Part shown: positions 21,221-32,386 of the stretch, piece by piece | Layout: every line of letters begins with the position of its first letter | Position numbering within the stretch: position 1 is the stretch's first letter | Assembly: GCA_021234155.1 (NCBI GenBank) | Contig: JAJEKV010000035.1 | Location: 2,416,001 to 2,480,000, forward strand | Direction of reading: 5' to 3' | From: Isoetes taiwanensis | Taxonomy: Eukaryota; Streptophyta; Lycopodiopsida; Isoetales; Isoetaceae | DNA length: 64,000 nt | Translations under genes and position numbers: made by a program | Notes under the pieces: generated by a model | Databases searched by the model: none | The model's input: the letters and a program-made list of their open reading frames with translations, nothing else | What the model was told of the DNA's origin: nothing

Positions 21221-22925
21221 GTGTCCGCCGGAAATTCCATTCTTCAGACAAACCCAATGATTTTTGGAGATGCAAAAATGATGTCATCAAAGCCAGAAGA
21301 CGAGCATGAAGTTAAAATAGCAGGCAAAAGATCAAGGAAGAAGGCTAAGAAGACTAAGCTTGTCATAACTCAAATGCTAGTAATGGTCATGAAAGCATCA
21401 GAAACGATGCCATAAATCATGTTGATCATGCTTTGGTTAGAGGGCTGCCAACGGAAATCCAGCAAGCCAGACATACCCACGAAATAAATGGGGATGCCAT
21501 GCCATTCAATAATGATGGCCTTGTGGATGCTGGTGAAAATAATGAAAATTTTGATCTGTTTCACTCTAATGAATTTCTTATGGGAACGGAGTCACAATCC
21601 GAACTCATTAAACAAGCATTTGCCGGTGATGATGTGGAGGAAGAGTTTGAGGCTGCTAAAGAAGAAGTTTTGAATGAGGTCCCTAAAGGGGAATCAGACA
21701 AAATATTACCAGACTGGGGCCAATGGATTGATGTTCAAAAGAAGAAAGGTCAACCAACATGGTTGGTAAAACAACAAGAGGATTTAGAGCAACAGAGAGG
21801 AAAAGCACTGACCAAGAGGAAGGATGCAAAACTCAAGCACGTCATTATTAGCGAAAAGATGTACAATGCAGTTACTTGTGAGGAATCTTTTTTGTACCAT
21901 TTTAGGCAAACAAATTCATGTCTGCTTCATTACCATTTCCATACACTTCAAAGGATGTTTTCGAGAATACGTTGCGAATGCCAATCAGCCGTGAGTACAA
22001 CACAGATGAAGCTTTTCGAAATATGATTGGCCCCAGTGTAAGCCCTTTAACATTGCTTTATTTCGTAATTTGCTGGAACATGCGTTTTTGCAGGTAGGAA
22101 TGACCTCTGATATTTAAAATTAGCTTGTATGTGTGAGTCAGACCATTAAATTGAGTATGTGGAAGTCTTATATGCATGTTAGACTGAACCTTAGACTAGA
22201 GACTAGGAGGTCACTTTAGCTTTTTGGCTTCAAACCTATCATAGATGGAGGATCAGTGTTATGTAGTTTGCATGTTTATTAGGGCAAACATTTCTGCTTC
22301 CTAAGAAGGGATGCGAGCATGGTGGTTTCCATGTAAGTAGGGCTTGTGGGCTTCATGAGCAGGCAACTCTTGGTTGCATGGTTATACAAACAAAAGCTTT
22401 GTTTATGGTATTGTTGAAGGGGTTAAAAGAATAGAAATTTGATGAATTGTCTTTAATGTTTCATGCCCTTTGATACACAATGACTGATCCGCTTCCTCTT
22501 GTTCCCTATCTATCAATATAATGTAGCACATATCCTAGCTTCTCACCTTAGAGGCAGGAAAGTAAGGACCATCATCTGGCAGAGCCTTTAAAATATTTTT
22601 ATAAGAGGCAGAGCAAGGAACCGCATCTAGAAAATGCTGGACCAGTTCCAGGATGTGTTATTTGTTATGCTTTTAGTTATATTGGCACTTGACGATGATT
22701 GCCATTTTTTGCAGCAATCGGCTCACATGATCTTGTTCCCTAAAACATGCTTAGCTCCCAGGTCCTAATCTGTTTAATGTTGTGCAGGAGATTAAGAGTA
22801 CAGGATTGGTTATTGCACCTAGAAATTATCGACTTAAGGATAAAGATGATGATGCTTCAACATCAACAAAAGAAAATGAACATAGGAGCCATGAGCGTAA
22901 GAACGTTGATGGTCCTACTGCATAA
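21221..22925 (+). pseudogene. UTP14: UTP14, U3 snoRNP/SSU-processome protein, 3' gene region
   Basis: UTP14 is a nucleolar component of the small-subunit processome needed for 18S rRNA maturation, and it activates the helicase DHR1 in yeast. The frame gives a basic stretch GKRSRKKAKKTKL, acidic linker, then SELIKQAFAGDDVEEEFEAA, LPDWGQWIDVQKKKGQPTW, RKDAKLKHVIISEKM, then (after 21905) FMSASLPFPYTSKDVFENTL and RMPISREYN. This block is the conserved C-terminal UTP14 core. Donor GTAAGC at 22038 and acceptor TTGTGCAG before 22788 define a 750-bp intron. The last exon (22788-22925) reads EIKSTGLVIAPRNYR and ends PTA-stop. A missing G near 21361 (present at about 20104) shifts the frame upstream. 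Earlier exons are not recognised, so the gene is partial, broken or both. Confidence 0.82.
21871..21905 (+). other. 35-nt GT...AG insert in UTP14 core (ultra-short intron candidate)
   Basis: The segment begins GTTACTTGTGAGG and ends TACCATTTTAG with a T-rich tract. Removing it joins SEKMYNA to ANKFMSASLPFPYTS in one frame with the spacing expected for UTP14. Left in, the frame runs off into non-conserved sequence. It is either a remnant of a larger intron, an unusually short intron, or an insertion. Confidence 0.55.
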
Positions 22926-23668
22926 AGGAAACATGCAGTTGGGAGTAAAGATGATGGTTTCTTAAGCTTAAAGAGCCTTAAGCGATCTCAAACCCAGCGA
23001 GTTAAATAATTCATTATGCTGTTTTGCCCCACTATACAAGCAAGATTTGGGGCATTATAAATTGAGTTAGTTTTGGCCTTTTGTATACCTAGCAGAGCAA
23101 AAAAAATCATTTCTTAGTATGAGCAAATTCTTCGTACAATTCTTTCTACAAAGAATTTCGCATGCAGCATTTCTACAACAATGCCAACCTATACGCTCCA
23201 ATCTTGTTTGCTGGTCCCAGCTGGGCTTGTTGTTCTGCAGCTTAGGTGAATATATTTGCAAGTTCTTTTCAAGAAAGAGAGTTAAAGATAATGAGCCCCA
23301 TTGATTGAGGATGATGGCCTTGCAGATGAGGTTTATGACTTGATAGAAAAACTCCATGATCCAGATTAAAAGAGGAGTTGCCAGTTGAAGAGGTGTTCAT
23401 TATCAGGTTCGTGTGTCCACAAAGGATTCCGTGTCTTTTGATCTTTACATGAGTCAGAATTGCCTAAAACCTCCACACAAGCTAGTTCTTTATCCATTCC
23501 AAGCAATTGTTTCCTTTCTGCAAGAACATTGATCTCTTTGACTATTTCCACAGGTGAGTTAAACATTCTCTTGGTGCTGAACGACAACCACCAAAGGCCT
23601 AATCATGTTCAAATTGTTCATGGAACTATCATCTGTACTTTCACCACATGCTGCAGTACAGTTATCTG
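22926..23668. other. UTP14 3' flank with one member of a diverged repeat pair
   Basis: 23247-23430 resembles 25125-25360, sharing GAATATATTTGCAAGTTCTT, AGGATGATGGCCTTGCAG, GTTTATGACTTGA and AAAAGAGGAGTTGCCAGTTG. Both read a short peptide like DDGLADEVYDL in one frame, so a small decayed coding exon is possible. I cannot name it. Confidence 0.5.
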
Positions 23669-24356
23669 CGTTTAGGGGAAATTCCTCGAATATTCCCCAT
23701 TTGTTTATTTAGATAATTTTTGGTTTATTTATCTCTGGTGGCGCCGCTTACAGGGCCGCCATAGCTTGAGCACCATTTCATTTGAGCGGCCGGCAGCGCA
23801 AGGCAGTGCAGGCAGGGCATTTGGCCGGCAGAGAAGACCAAGAGCATCGGCAGATCATCGGCAAGATCATCCCAAGATCATCGGCACCTGTTTGCAAGAA
23901 TCCTGTTCATCGGCAAGAGCATTCGGCACCTGTTTGCAAGAACCCTGTTCATCCCAAGATCATCCAGCACCTATTTGCAGAACCCTGTTTGTCCAGCATT
24001 CGGCCAGCAGATCTCCTGTTTGCGTTTGCAGCGGTGAGCCAGATCCTTTGCAGCGGCCAGCCAGATCCCCCTGTTCTTGAGTAGATCCTCTGTTTGCGTT
24101 TGCAGCAGATCCCCTATTTGTTTGCAGCAGATCCCCTGTTTTCGTTTGCAGCGGCGGCCAGATCCTCTGTTCTTGAGGCATGCCAGATCCTCGTTCCTGT
24201 TCCAGATCCACCAACACCAAAGAAACAAGAAACATGTAGCAGCCTTACAAATCCAAGCTTCTAAACAATGGCATGAAACAAGAAACAACACATGAACATG
24301 GCACAATAGTTGCAAAAATCTGTAGCAAAAAATAAGACCGGAATTTCCCCTAACCG
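23669..24356. mobile_element. Terminal-inverted-repeat element (~688 bp)
   Basis: A 17-bp inverted repeat with one mismatch bounds the segment: CGTTTAGGGGAAATTCC at 23669 and its complement GGAATTTCCCCTAACCG ending at 24356. The interior holds a degenerate tandem family (23830-24190) built of CCTGTTTGCAAGAACC, GCAGATCCCCTGTTTG and GATCATC(C/G)G words. No target duplication or transposase is seen, so the superfamily is unknown. Frames across the interior are repeat shadows. Confidence 0.6.
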
Positions 24357-24500
24357 CCGGTTTACGTTTGGTAGCCGGCCGGATTTCGGGGTTCCGGCGA
24401 GTGCCGGCGGCGGCGGCGCTTCCGCCATGGGTTAACGCTGCTCGTGGCGCCGCCGCCTGCCGGTTTACCGGCCGGAAACCCCTCAATCCGGCCGGTTACC
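24357..24500. repeat. GC-rich, CpG-dense island with CCGGCCGG palindromes
   Basis: A sharp local rise in G+C directly beside the right end of the TIR element. GCCGGCCGG, GGCGGCGGCGGCG, GGCGCCGCC and CCGGCCGG occur, and two arms (TAGCCGGCCGGATT and AATCCGGCCGGTTA) form an inverted repeat around 24371-24384 and 24485-24498. This looks like a second, nested palindromic element. Confidence 0.6.
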
Positions 24501-25124
24501 TAGCACGTTCTATATCCCTCCTGATTTCTGACAATACAGCATTGACAGAACCCTCACGTTCTTGGAAATGACCAGAGTCTTGCAAACAATCCAACATTCT
24601 TACTGATTGACTTTGTTCCTTCGCTTGTCTTTCTGGTAGAACCCACAAAAGGCCACGTTTTTCTTCCCGCAATCCAGCATTTGAAACTATCACACCCCCC
24701 TTTAATACCGATGTTATGCTTCCCTAGATTGGTAGGAGAACTGTAATCAAAAACTCTGGCTTCATGGAAGCATGTTGTTTGGCTTCATCCACAGAAAACG
24801 CTTCTTCAGTGGCATATTTTGGTTCAATGCCAACGCGTTGCGGTGGTTTCCTCGGAAGCATCTCCTGTTGAACTCGTTTAGAACCAGCAGTTTCTAGGCA
24901 TCTGAGCTTTATTTTTAGTCTTCCATCATTTGAAACAACTTGGATCGTTCAAGTCGATGCATCCTTAGTTTCCAAAAGGGAAGTATTGAACAAATTATCA
25001 TTTGCCATCTCGCCTCTGTTGTATTGCATTTGGCAATACATGTGCTACGCTCGGGTGCTCATTTGTCGCATCATTTTCGTTGTTTGGACTGCATTCTCAA
25101 TTCACTATCAACTTCATCTATAAG
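24501..25124. other. No recognisable gene
   Basis: Mixed-composition DNA with short frames on both strands; no family similarity noticed. Confidence 0.4.
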
Positions 25125-25360
25125 AGTGAATATATTTGCAAGTTCTTTTCTAGAAAGAGTGAGTTCAAGATAAAGAGGCCCCAAGTTCTTAGAAAGTGAG
25201 TTCAGAGATAATGAGCCTCCATTGTTTAAGGATGATGGCCTTGCAGGTGAAGTTTATGACTTGACAGAAGAACCTCATGATCCAGACTAAAAGAGGAGTT
25301 GCCAGTTGAAGAAGTGATTCATTATCAGGTTTGTGCGCCCACGGACGATTCTGTGTCTTT
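25125..25360 (+). repeat. Second member of diverged repeat pair
   Basis: Related to 23247-23430. This copy has an extra duplicated TTCTTAGAAAGTGAGTTCA block and a tandem GTGTCTTTGGACGACTCTGT/GTGTCTTTGGATGT duplication near 25350-25385. Confidence 0.7.
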
Positions 25361-25988
25361 GGATGTGTCTTTGGACGACTCTGTGGCCCCTCAATATGCC
25401 CTAGGAGAGTATTCCAGTGGTGTTGGTGTTTGTGAAACCATCTCCCGTCGCATAACACAAATTAGCACAAAGTCATTCATCTATAAGGCTCCCAAAATTT
25501 GAATCGCGTATCGGATACCCTATGGTTTAGGAAGGTTAGGGGCTTGTATTCGTATAGGAATACATATGATTCTGATGCTGGAAATAAGTATGCAAGATAT
25601 AAGTATTGCTTTCATGTTAATTAGATTGAACTATTCATTTATAAAAAAACATCAAATTCGAGGATGGGCTCCTTAAAGAGCAATCCCTACTCAATTGTTT
25701 TATCCCACTTCATAACAGCTAAAAAAATTGAAGTGGGCATCATCTTTTGCAGCCATTTAATTCAGAAGCAAAACACCTAAGATATGCCAGGTCTGCCTAT
25801 GGAATCAAGCATCAGGCTTCTGACAATAAATAATAATATTATTGAGCTTGTTCATATTATATGGCATGGTAACATTAATAGTATACATTTCTTGCTCATT
25901 TCGTTTATTATAGCAATATCTCACACCACCGGCAAAAAAATTGTGCTTGAACCCCACTCATATACACATGCACAGAATGCCATTTCGT
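25361..25988. other. No recognisable gene
   Basis: AT-rich DNA between the diverged repeat and LINE copy B. No feature seen apart from short open frames. Confidence 0.4.
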
Positions 25989-26407
25989 TTATTCACATCG
26001 GCAAAAAGGTTGTGCTTCAATTCCCAAAAGGTTGTGCTTCATGATATCCTGCTCTAATTCAAAAAACAAATCTTCACTACATGCATCAGTATTTTGATAC
26101 GTTTGCTTATGTCTCGGTGCATAATAACACATTGCCATATAATTTGTAATTTCTGGTCCCTGAATTAAGAGCCAAATATACTGGTTATTCTTGTCCTTTT
26201 TAACTCCATGCACTAAATTCCGAACTGTGTTTTTGATATAGCACACCACGCCACCATCACCATTATCTCTTTGCTTAAATCTATTGTTCTATACTGAATA
26301 GATTTTTTCATATCCATCAATTTCAGGTAATTCATAAAGGTCCTTTGTTTCTACGAAGCAGATCATATCAGTTTCATCTAAAATTTCCCTCATACTCAGA
26401 ATCTTGT
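25989..26407 (-). pseudogene. LINE ORF2 endonuclease N-terminal part (copy B)
   Basis: Minus-strand frame downstream of the ORF1 stop. It reads ILSMREILDETDMICFVETK, then LYELPEIDGYE, then GDGGVVCYIKNTVRNLVHG, YIWLLIQGPEITNYMAM, CYYAPRHKQTYQN and FFELEQDIMKH. This matches the order of an APE-type LINE endonuclease: ETK catalytic Glu, 'GGVxxYI', 'xxxxVCYxAP', then 'FFxxLEQDI'. The DxN and SDH motifs that should follow are missing because the similarity ends near 25989. Not functional as it stands. Confidence 0.72.
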
Positions 26408-27379
26408 CTACTGTAAATCTATTTTCCAAATGACAATTCTGAATGCTTCCGCCCCTACCTATGCCTCAATGATAGCCTTTCCCTTTTTTCATTCGAACTT
26501 TTTGTTAGCCCTGGCCTCATTAACTCTTCCAGGTTCCTGTTTTTTAGCTTTCATTTGCTCTCTTGTCAAATCCTCATTTATCGAGGATGAATATCTCTTT
26601 TCGGCTTGTATTTGTTTTTAGCACCTTAAAATTTTCCTTCTCTGCTATTGAAACGGACAACAACATGTCGGGTACCTTTTTCTTTTTTTCCAACTCGAAA
26701 AGCCTCTATGATGTTCGCATCTAGCATACCAAGTTCAGCCACAAAGGGTCTCTCCACCTCCATTTTTTTTGTATTCTTTTCCGACGATCGACCTCGGGTA
26801 ATCCAACAATCCATAGATTCAAGAATCTTTGTCGCCATTCTTGTTCTTCCACATAGTCTTGAAACTAATTTTTTAGTGTAAAACTCTTCCATTTAGGAGG
26901 CGCCTTTGCGATTACATCTTCCTTTGGGGCCCTGTTTGAGCAGACTCAATTTCTTGTCACAATTGCCTTGCGGTCTCTTCTCCCACGATTCAATTTTTTC
27001 AATCTCTTTCTTAAATTCATACATTTATTGTTGCTCTCAATTCCTTCAAACATTTCTGCATTGCATTCTTTACAAAGTCTCTGACAAACGTTTTTATGAA
27101 TTCTCTAAGCATTTCCTTCCTTTGTTGGAGCACCGATGTGTTTTCTTCTGTTGCAAACCCTCTATGATCTATTTAAGGTTTAGGTTCAGATAAATCAGCA
27201 TCTCCATCATCAATTATCTCAGTAATTTTTTACATAGCTGGTTTATCCCTGCCATACGTTTCTCTGGATTTGTGTAATTTCTGAGTTTCTTCTGCTCTTT
27301 CAGGTGAGTAAGCGGGACTTTTTTTGGCAGGTGGTTTCGCAGCCCTAAAGCCTTCACCTCTGTTCTGCTTGGTCATCAT
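26408..27379 (-). pseudogene. LINE ORF1 protein, copy B
   Basis: Starts at a double methionine (MMTKQNRGEGF) at 27379 and should end at the TAG at 26408-26410. The N-terminus AAKPPAKKSPAYSPERAEE is cleaner than in copy A, where CTG/CAG codons read as CG. Later segments VERPFVAELGMLDANIIEAF, VVVRFNSREGK and the coiled-coil region are shared with A. B has its own frameshifts, for example around 26590-26625 and 26880-26960. Same role as copy A: RNA-binding ORF1 of an L1-like element. Confidence 0.7.
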
Positions 27380-27763
27380 TATATAGCTTGTAGAAGAGAT
27401 GCACAACTTATTATAGCTCTTAGGCGTAAGAAGTGCACTTGCGCATTTGTAAAGCTGCTTTATGCTCGCACAAATGGTCGACCGCCAAATACCGACTTTA
27501 GGTCCGTCCAAAAAGTAAAAATGGAACGTAATCCGTCCAAAAGAGTCGGAAATGGATTCGATTGACCTGAGAACGTAGCAACTGCTTGCAAGTGCTGATA
27601 AAGATGTACCGATTGCAGAGCTTGACGAGACCCACATGGCTTATTTTACAAGCCCTAATCAGCACCTTATGCAAATCAAATAGCTTAACGAGAAAAACGA
27701 CATCGAATGGAATTTCAAGCTTACACAACAACCAGCGCTGGGATTCCGAGAGAGCAATTGGGA

Positions 27764-27765
<2 letters not shown>

Positions 27766-27838
<73 letters not shown>
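27766..27838 (+). repeat. (TG)n(AG)n compound microsatellite
   Basis: Counterpart of 5511-5586, slightly shorter. It sits at the same place in the LINE 5' region. Confidence 0.97.
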
Positions 27839-27839
<1 letters not shown>

Positions 27840-29245
27840 CTCCCACATGCTCCAAATTTTTTGCGAGAGAGCATGAGAGAGGGCGAGGGGGGAGAGAGGT
27901 GAGAGTGGGAAAAACCCACTCTCACCTTTTCGTGTGCGAGAGAAAGTTTTTACGTTAACTGGCCTGTGGGCCATTTCACATTGCCCCAAAATAGTTAAGC
28001 CTTTTACCCTTTCCCTTTTTGCGGGCAGGGTAGTGCCGGATTCCTTCTGCCCTTTTGCGGGCATGGTATTGCCGGATTTGCATGGGTACGCAGCCGATTT
28101 GCATGGATTTGCATGGATTTGTATGGCCGATTCAATGTATGACCGATTCAATGTATGGATTTGTATGGCGACGAACCGTTCATCTGCGTTCATAATTTTT
28201 TCGGAAATGATGAAATCGGCTTCAAACGATGAAATCGGCTTCAAATCATGGCTGTAAATCGTTGAAGTGGCTGCAAATCGTGGAAACGGCTTCGGGACTT
28301 GGTATCTGCAGTGCAATGGTAGCAAAAACAAAATCTAAGCATGGATCTAAGCAAAAGCTTGTTACAGATTGTAGAATACAGAGAGCTTACAGAGTTACAG
28401 AGGTTGATTTGCCGGATTTACAGTGCCAAATTGGTTTCCTTTGTCCCTTCATTTCGAGCAGAGCATTTCGAGGTTTATCTATTTCTAAGAAGAGCTGAAC
28501 AGAACCGAACAGGGCAGAAAAGCAGCAACGAGCTGCAGAAACAGCTCTTTTTCCCTTTGTTCTTTTCGGGGGCAAACAAGAGTAATGCCGAAACAGGGAT
28601 AATGCCGAAACAGGGGTAATGCAGAAACAGCTCTTTTTCCCTTTGTTTCTTTTCCTAGTAGTGATTCCTGCTTTTGATCTATGGAAGCAAATATCTACTC
28701 TGGATATGTCCGGAATGGGGGAAGGCTATGAAGTTGCAGAAATGAGGTGGCCTTAAGGCTATGAAGCTACCCAGAATAAAAGCGGAATCTGCAGAGAAAC
28801 AAGCCCCACAAACAAAAAATCAGCCGGAATGCTTCTCAGATTTGCTTTTTTCGTAATGGATTTAATCCTTCAAAATCCCTTGTTGGAGTCTTTGATCTTA
28901 AGGAAACCAGCTCCGATTAAACAAGTTTATAATGTTTCAAACTGGAAAATGTAATAGGGCCCAAGAACAGAGAAAAATTCCTACCGAAACTCACAAAAAC
29001 CATAGCAAGCAAAAGCATATCCAGGACCACTGTAATACGAAGCTTTGCCCCATTAAAAAAAACGAAGATTGCCTGCCCGGAGTAGCCATTGCCTGCCCAA
29101 GCCTGCCCGCCCACGTCCGCCAAAAAAAGATCCTAACCAAAGGGGGTTAAGGCTCAAGAGATAATTATCTCTCAAGTCTCTCTCCCTCTCCCAGAATACG
29201 TATGAGTTTTATCTCTCGCCGTATAGCGCGAGAGATAAAAATTTT

Positions 29246-29376
<131 letters not shown>

Positions 29377-29648
29377 AACCAAATTATCTCTGAAGAGATA
29401 ATTATCTCCCGTAAAAAACCAGCACGTTCAATTCTTGCCCCTCGCTAATCGGATCATGCCATTTGGCAAGTTTCATTTCAAGAATCCTCGGTTCATCAAC
29501 TGCGATTCGCTTTTACTTGCATTAGGAAGGGCATCCTTGGTTTACTTGCATTACGGCATGATTACCCCGCATTCATTTGATTTACTTGCATTACGGCCGA
29601 TCTTCACTTGCATTCTAGATTCAAGAATTGAACATACGATTTCCACGT

Positions 29649-29727
29649 TATAGGAAAGCCCATTTAGTGGGCTTTCCCGCCGTAAGGTCGCCTGTTGACA
29701 GAAAGCCCACTAAATGGGCTTCCTATA
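29649..29727. repeat. Foldback element, 27-bp inverted arms
   Basis: The left arm TATAGGAAAGCCCATTTAGT... and right arm ...ACTAAATGGGCTTCCTATA pair over about 27 bp with one extra base. They enclose about 24 nt. Each arm is itself nearly self-complementary (AAAGCCCA...TGGGCTTT), so a cruciform of nested hairpins is possible. It is absent from LINE copy A and so inserted or arose after the copies split. Confidence 0.85.
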
Positions 29728-29793
29728 TCTCGAATAGGTATGAGTTTTATCTCGTAGGTATAGCGCGAGAGATAAAAATTTTGGTTGCATGTG

Positions 29794-29846
29794 GAGGGAG
29801 GGAGGGAGAGGGAGGGAGGGAGGGAGGGAGGGAGAGAGAGAGAGAG
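29794..29846 (+). repeat. (GGGA)n and (GA)n low-complexity tract
   Basis: GGAG and GGGA repeats passing into GA repeats, directly before the sequence shared again with copy A (CTTCATTTACTATGGAGACG). Confidence 0.93.
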
Positions 29847-29993
29847 CTTCATTTACTATGGAGACGAGGATTCTTGGCATGTGGCTGCATAAATCTTGCA
29901 TTTTGATTCTGCGATCATTGGGAGCGAATATAATGGCATCATGAACCTATCTCCCTTGTTGAAGATCATGAAATGTGGCACACGGGTTATCTA

Positions 29994-30130
29994 TACAAGA
30001 AACTTTATCATGGCGGCCCTAGCGGCCGCCGGGCATTAACTCTTCGCCAACTCATCTATACGTGGTAGAACATGCAGGATTTGAACCATAACGACTATAG
30101 GATGCCGCCGCGAACGTTTGGCTCTATTTG
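29994..30130 (-). mobile_element. SINE-like element with GC-rich 3' hairpin (-)
   Basis: On the minus strand it shows GGTTCAAATCC, an exact pol III B-box consensus (about 30072-30082), preceded by AGAGCCAAACGTTCGCGGC and TCCTATAGTCG. It ends with a hairpin GGCGGCC-GCTA-GGGCCGCC and ATAAAGTTTCTTGTA. The 3' module is shared with 17903-17937. It lies exactly at the edge of LINE copy B. Confidence 0.6.
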
Positions 30131-30512
30131 CTATGTTTGCAAGCGATTCTAATCATAGCCCTTTAATAATTTAGAAAGTTGATAGCAATACTTGAGAAAT
30201 ATTGGCCTTTGAAAACTTCTCGAGCAAATGCTTTGTTAGAAATGCCTGCAAAGCTGGGGTGATGATTTTTTACATGAAGTTGCATGCAGGAACAACATCA
30301 CACCAAGTTATGTGTGTATATTGCGCTTATGCTTAAGTATTTAGCCAAAGTTGAAAAGATATATGAACATATGTCAATATACACAAAGAAAGTAGTGGTA
30401 TAGATAGAAGATAGCTACACAGCAACATTAACTTTATAGTTAGTAACAAAATCATTCCGTTCACAAAAAGTCTATTATTCGTCTATCTCTATACAAAATG
30501 GGCTGCATTATC
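30131..30512. other. No gene seen
   Basis: AT-rich DNA downstream of the PYL remnant; probably its former 3' flank. Confidence 0.4.
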
Positions 30513-31537
30513 TTAAGTTAATTGAGAAGCAAGCTTTTCTGAAATATCTGCCAAGGACTTGAGATTGCACTTGATCAACGTTTCCACAAAAAAAAAAATG
30601 CATCTTCCTTTGTGTTTCCCTCTGAAATATATACAACATAAGACTCTATGGCCAGTGTTCCTGAACTTCCATCTACTAGTTCTGGATGCAGCGTAAATAT
30701 GGACCAATAATTCTGCATCAACACAATATCATAAGTAGATGAATCACATAGACTATAAACAGAAGAAAATCTGTACAAACTTTTATGTTCTTTATGTATC
30801 AACATTTTTGGAGCTTAATTCATAGGCTCATAATGGACCAATAATTCTGCATCAACACAATATCATAAGTAGATGAATCACATAGACTATAAACAAAAGA
30901 AAATCTGTACAAACTTTTATGTTCTTTATGTATCAACATTTTTGGAGCTTAACATTATGTAAAACATTCAGGAAAAAAAGGGGAGTATCTTTGTTTCACC
31001 ATATGAGAAAAGAGCAAGAAACCTCACAGTGGAGGTAAGATTGTTTGGCATCATCACATGAAAAGACTGTTTGTAGTTCAGTTAATAACATCATATGTCT
31101 TTCTGAAAAAAAAAACAAACTAAGTCATGCGTCTTTCAGAAAAAACTAAGGAATGTTGTGTTGTCCATCATATAGACACAAGGATTTTGAATAGCAGTGC
31201 AAAGGGCTGAGATGTATGAAGCTTAATCTAGTCCTTTTCCAAGCAATTTGCTTGGAATTAAAGCCAGGCAATTTCCTTTAAGTATATACATGAAGCATCC
31301 CAGCTGAAGAAAGAAAAGTACCTTCAGCCAATGATCTCTTCCAAGGATTCTGTAGCTAAAAATGTGTTCATTTTCGTCCAGGATCTCCAACCTTTCCGTG
31401 CTCTTGGTAGCCAGAAGGCCTGACACAACATTTATTTCGCTTATGGTACCAACGTTTCCATCCCCGTTTATTGTACAGCTCTGAACAAAACGCTTGTAGC
31501 TCTGAGGCTGATCGAATCTTCTGACTAAAGACCATAC
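30513..31537 (-). pseudogene. PYR/PYL/RCAR abscisic-acid receptor, last two exons
   Basis: PYL proteins bind abscisic acid and then inhibit clade A PP2C phosphatases. Minus-strand exon 31537-31322 reads VWSLVRRFDQPQSYKRFVQS, GDGNVGTISEINVVSGLLA, STERLEILDENEHIFSYRIL and GRDHWLK, bounded by an acceptor at 31538-31540 and donor GTACTT. Exon 30712-30513 reads NYWSIFTLHPEL, GTLAIESYVVYISEGNTKED, FFF, then VETLIKCNLKSLADISEKLA and a stop. Oddities: the gate SGLPA is SGLLA, the latch HRL is HWL, and NYRS is NYWS. Two of these are Arg-to-Trp changes (CGG to TGG). An 11-T run at 30588-30598 breaks the frame. The first coding exon is not found upstream. Read as a decayed PYL copy; the homopolymer frameshift alone could be a sequencing error. 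Confidence 0.88.
30699..30951 (-). repeat. 134-bp tandem duplication over the PYL splice acceptor
   Basis: Two copies (starting ATGGACCAATAATTCTGC at 30699 and 30833) differ only by a few bases. Each contains the TGATGCAG acceptor and the first codons (NYWS) of the last PYL exon, so the intron now ends with two competing acceptors. Confidence 0.9.
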
Positions 31538-32290
31538 CTGCATAAATACAGAAAAATTCTTAGCTACAGCAATCGCAACATTAGAAATACACAAGTAAAC
31601 CACATAAATGCTTTCTTCATTGCAATATTAAGAGCAATTTTGCAGAAAATGACATAAGTGGCTCTATTCCTTTTTGTATCACAAAAAACGGAGTGTTATT
31701 AAGCTTAGGAATGAAATATTAGGAGGAAGAATCTGACAAACCAGGGCTTATAAGACGATTCTCGACATGGTCAGGGCAAGAAATTCCGCAAGATCCTTGA
31801 ATCGCACAGCCGAGGTGGCCTTGCAGCAGAGATGCAATGCCGAGGCGCAGATCCGGCACTAGATAAGCTGAAGAATTGGTTGTTTTCTGAAACTTCAAGG
31901 TTGAAATCAATTTTTTGAAGCTTAGAAGCTGGAACCTATCGCCATAGCCAGACCGAGCCTGTCGCCATAGCCATAGCCAGACGGACCCTTCGCCATTCTA
32001 ATTTCTACTATAGTCTTTGCGGCCCAGCTTCCTGCACATTCCTTACCCATGTGCAAATAACAATCGGCCAATACACAGGAATGAAAAAGATATGAAGTCT
32101 GCCATGCTACTCAGATGTGAAAATGTTGTACTAATGGGTAAAAGCATGAAAGGGTGTCTATAAATGTAGCCCTTTTTGTACATATACATATGTACCGAAT
32201 GCACATTTTTGGAATAACTGTCATCATGACCAGCTAGTAACTGCCATGATTAATGGCTATCCACTACTCTGAACCCGCAATTATCGGATT
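31538..32290. other. Upstream of PYL remnant; no first exon found
   Basis: I looked on the minus strand for the CSSxL and APL motifs of a PYL first exon and did not find them. Positions 31930-31990 hold repeated CGCCATAGCCA words on +, also seen near 1.72 kb. Confidence 0.45.
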
Positions 32291-32386
32291 TTGAAATTCT
32301 TTCCCAAATTCTTTCTTGGTTTGCCTCTCGTTCACTATCCCGCCCCTGCCTTCTCTGCTTGGATTCCGATCACGAATTCTTCATCT

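Noticed and set aside
23766-24486. Several overlapping frames over 100 codons on both strands
   Set aside because: They arise from the GC-rich degenerate tandem repeats inside the TIR element.
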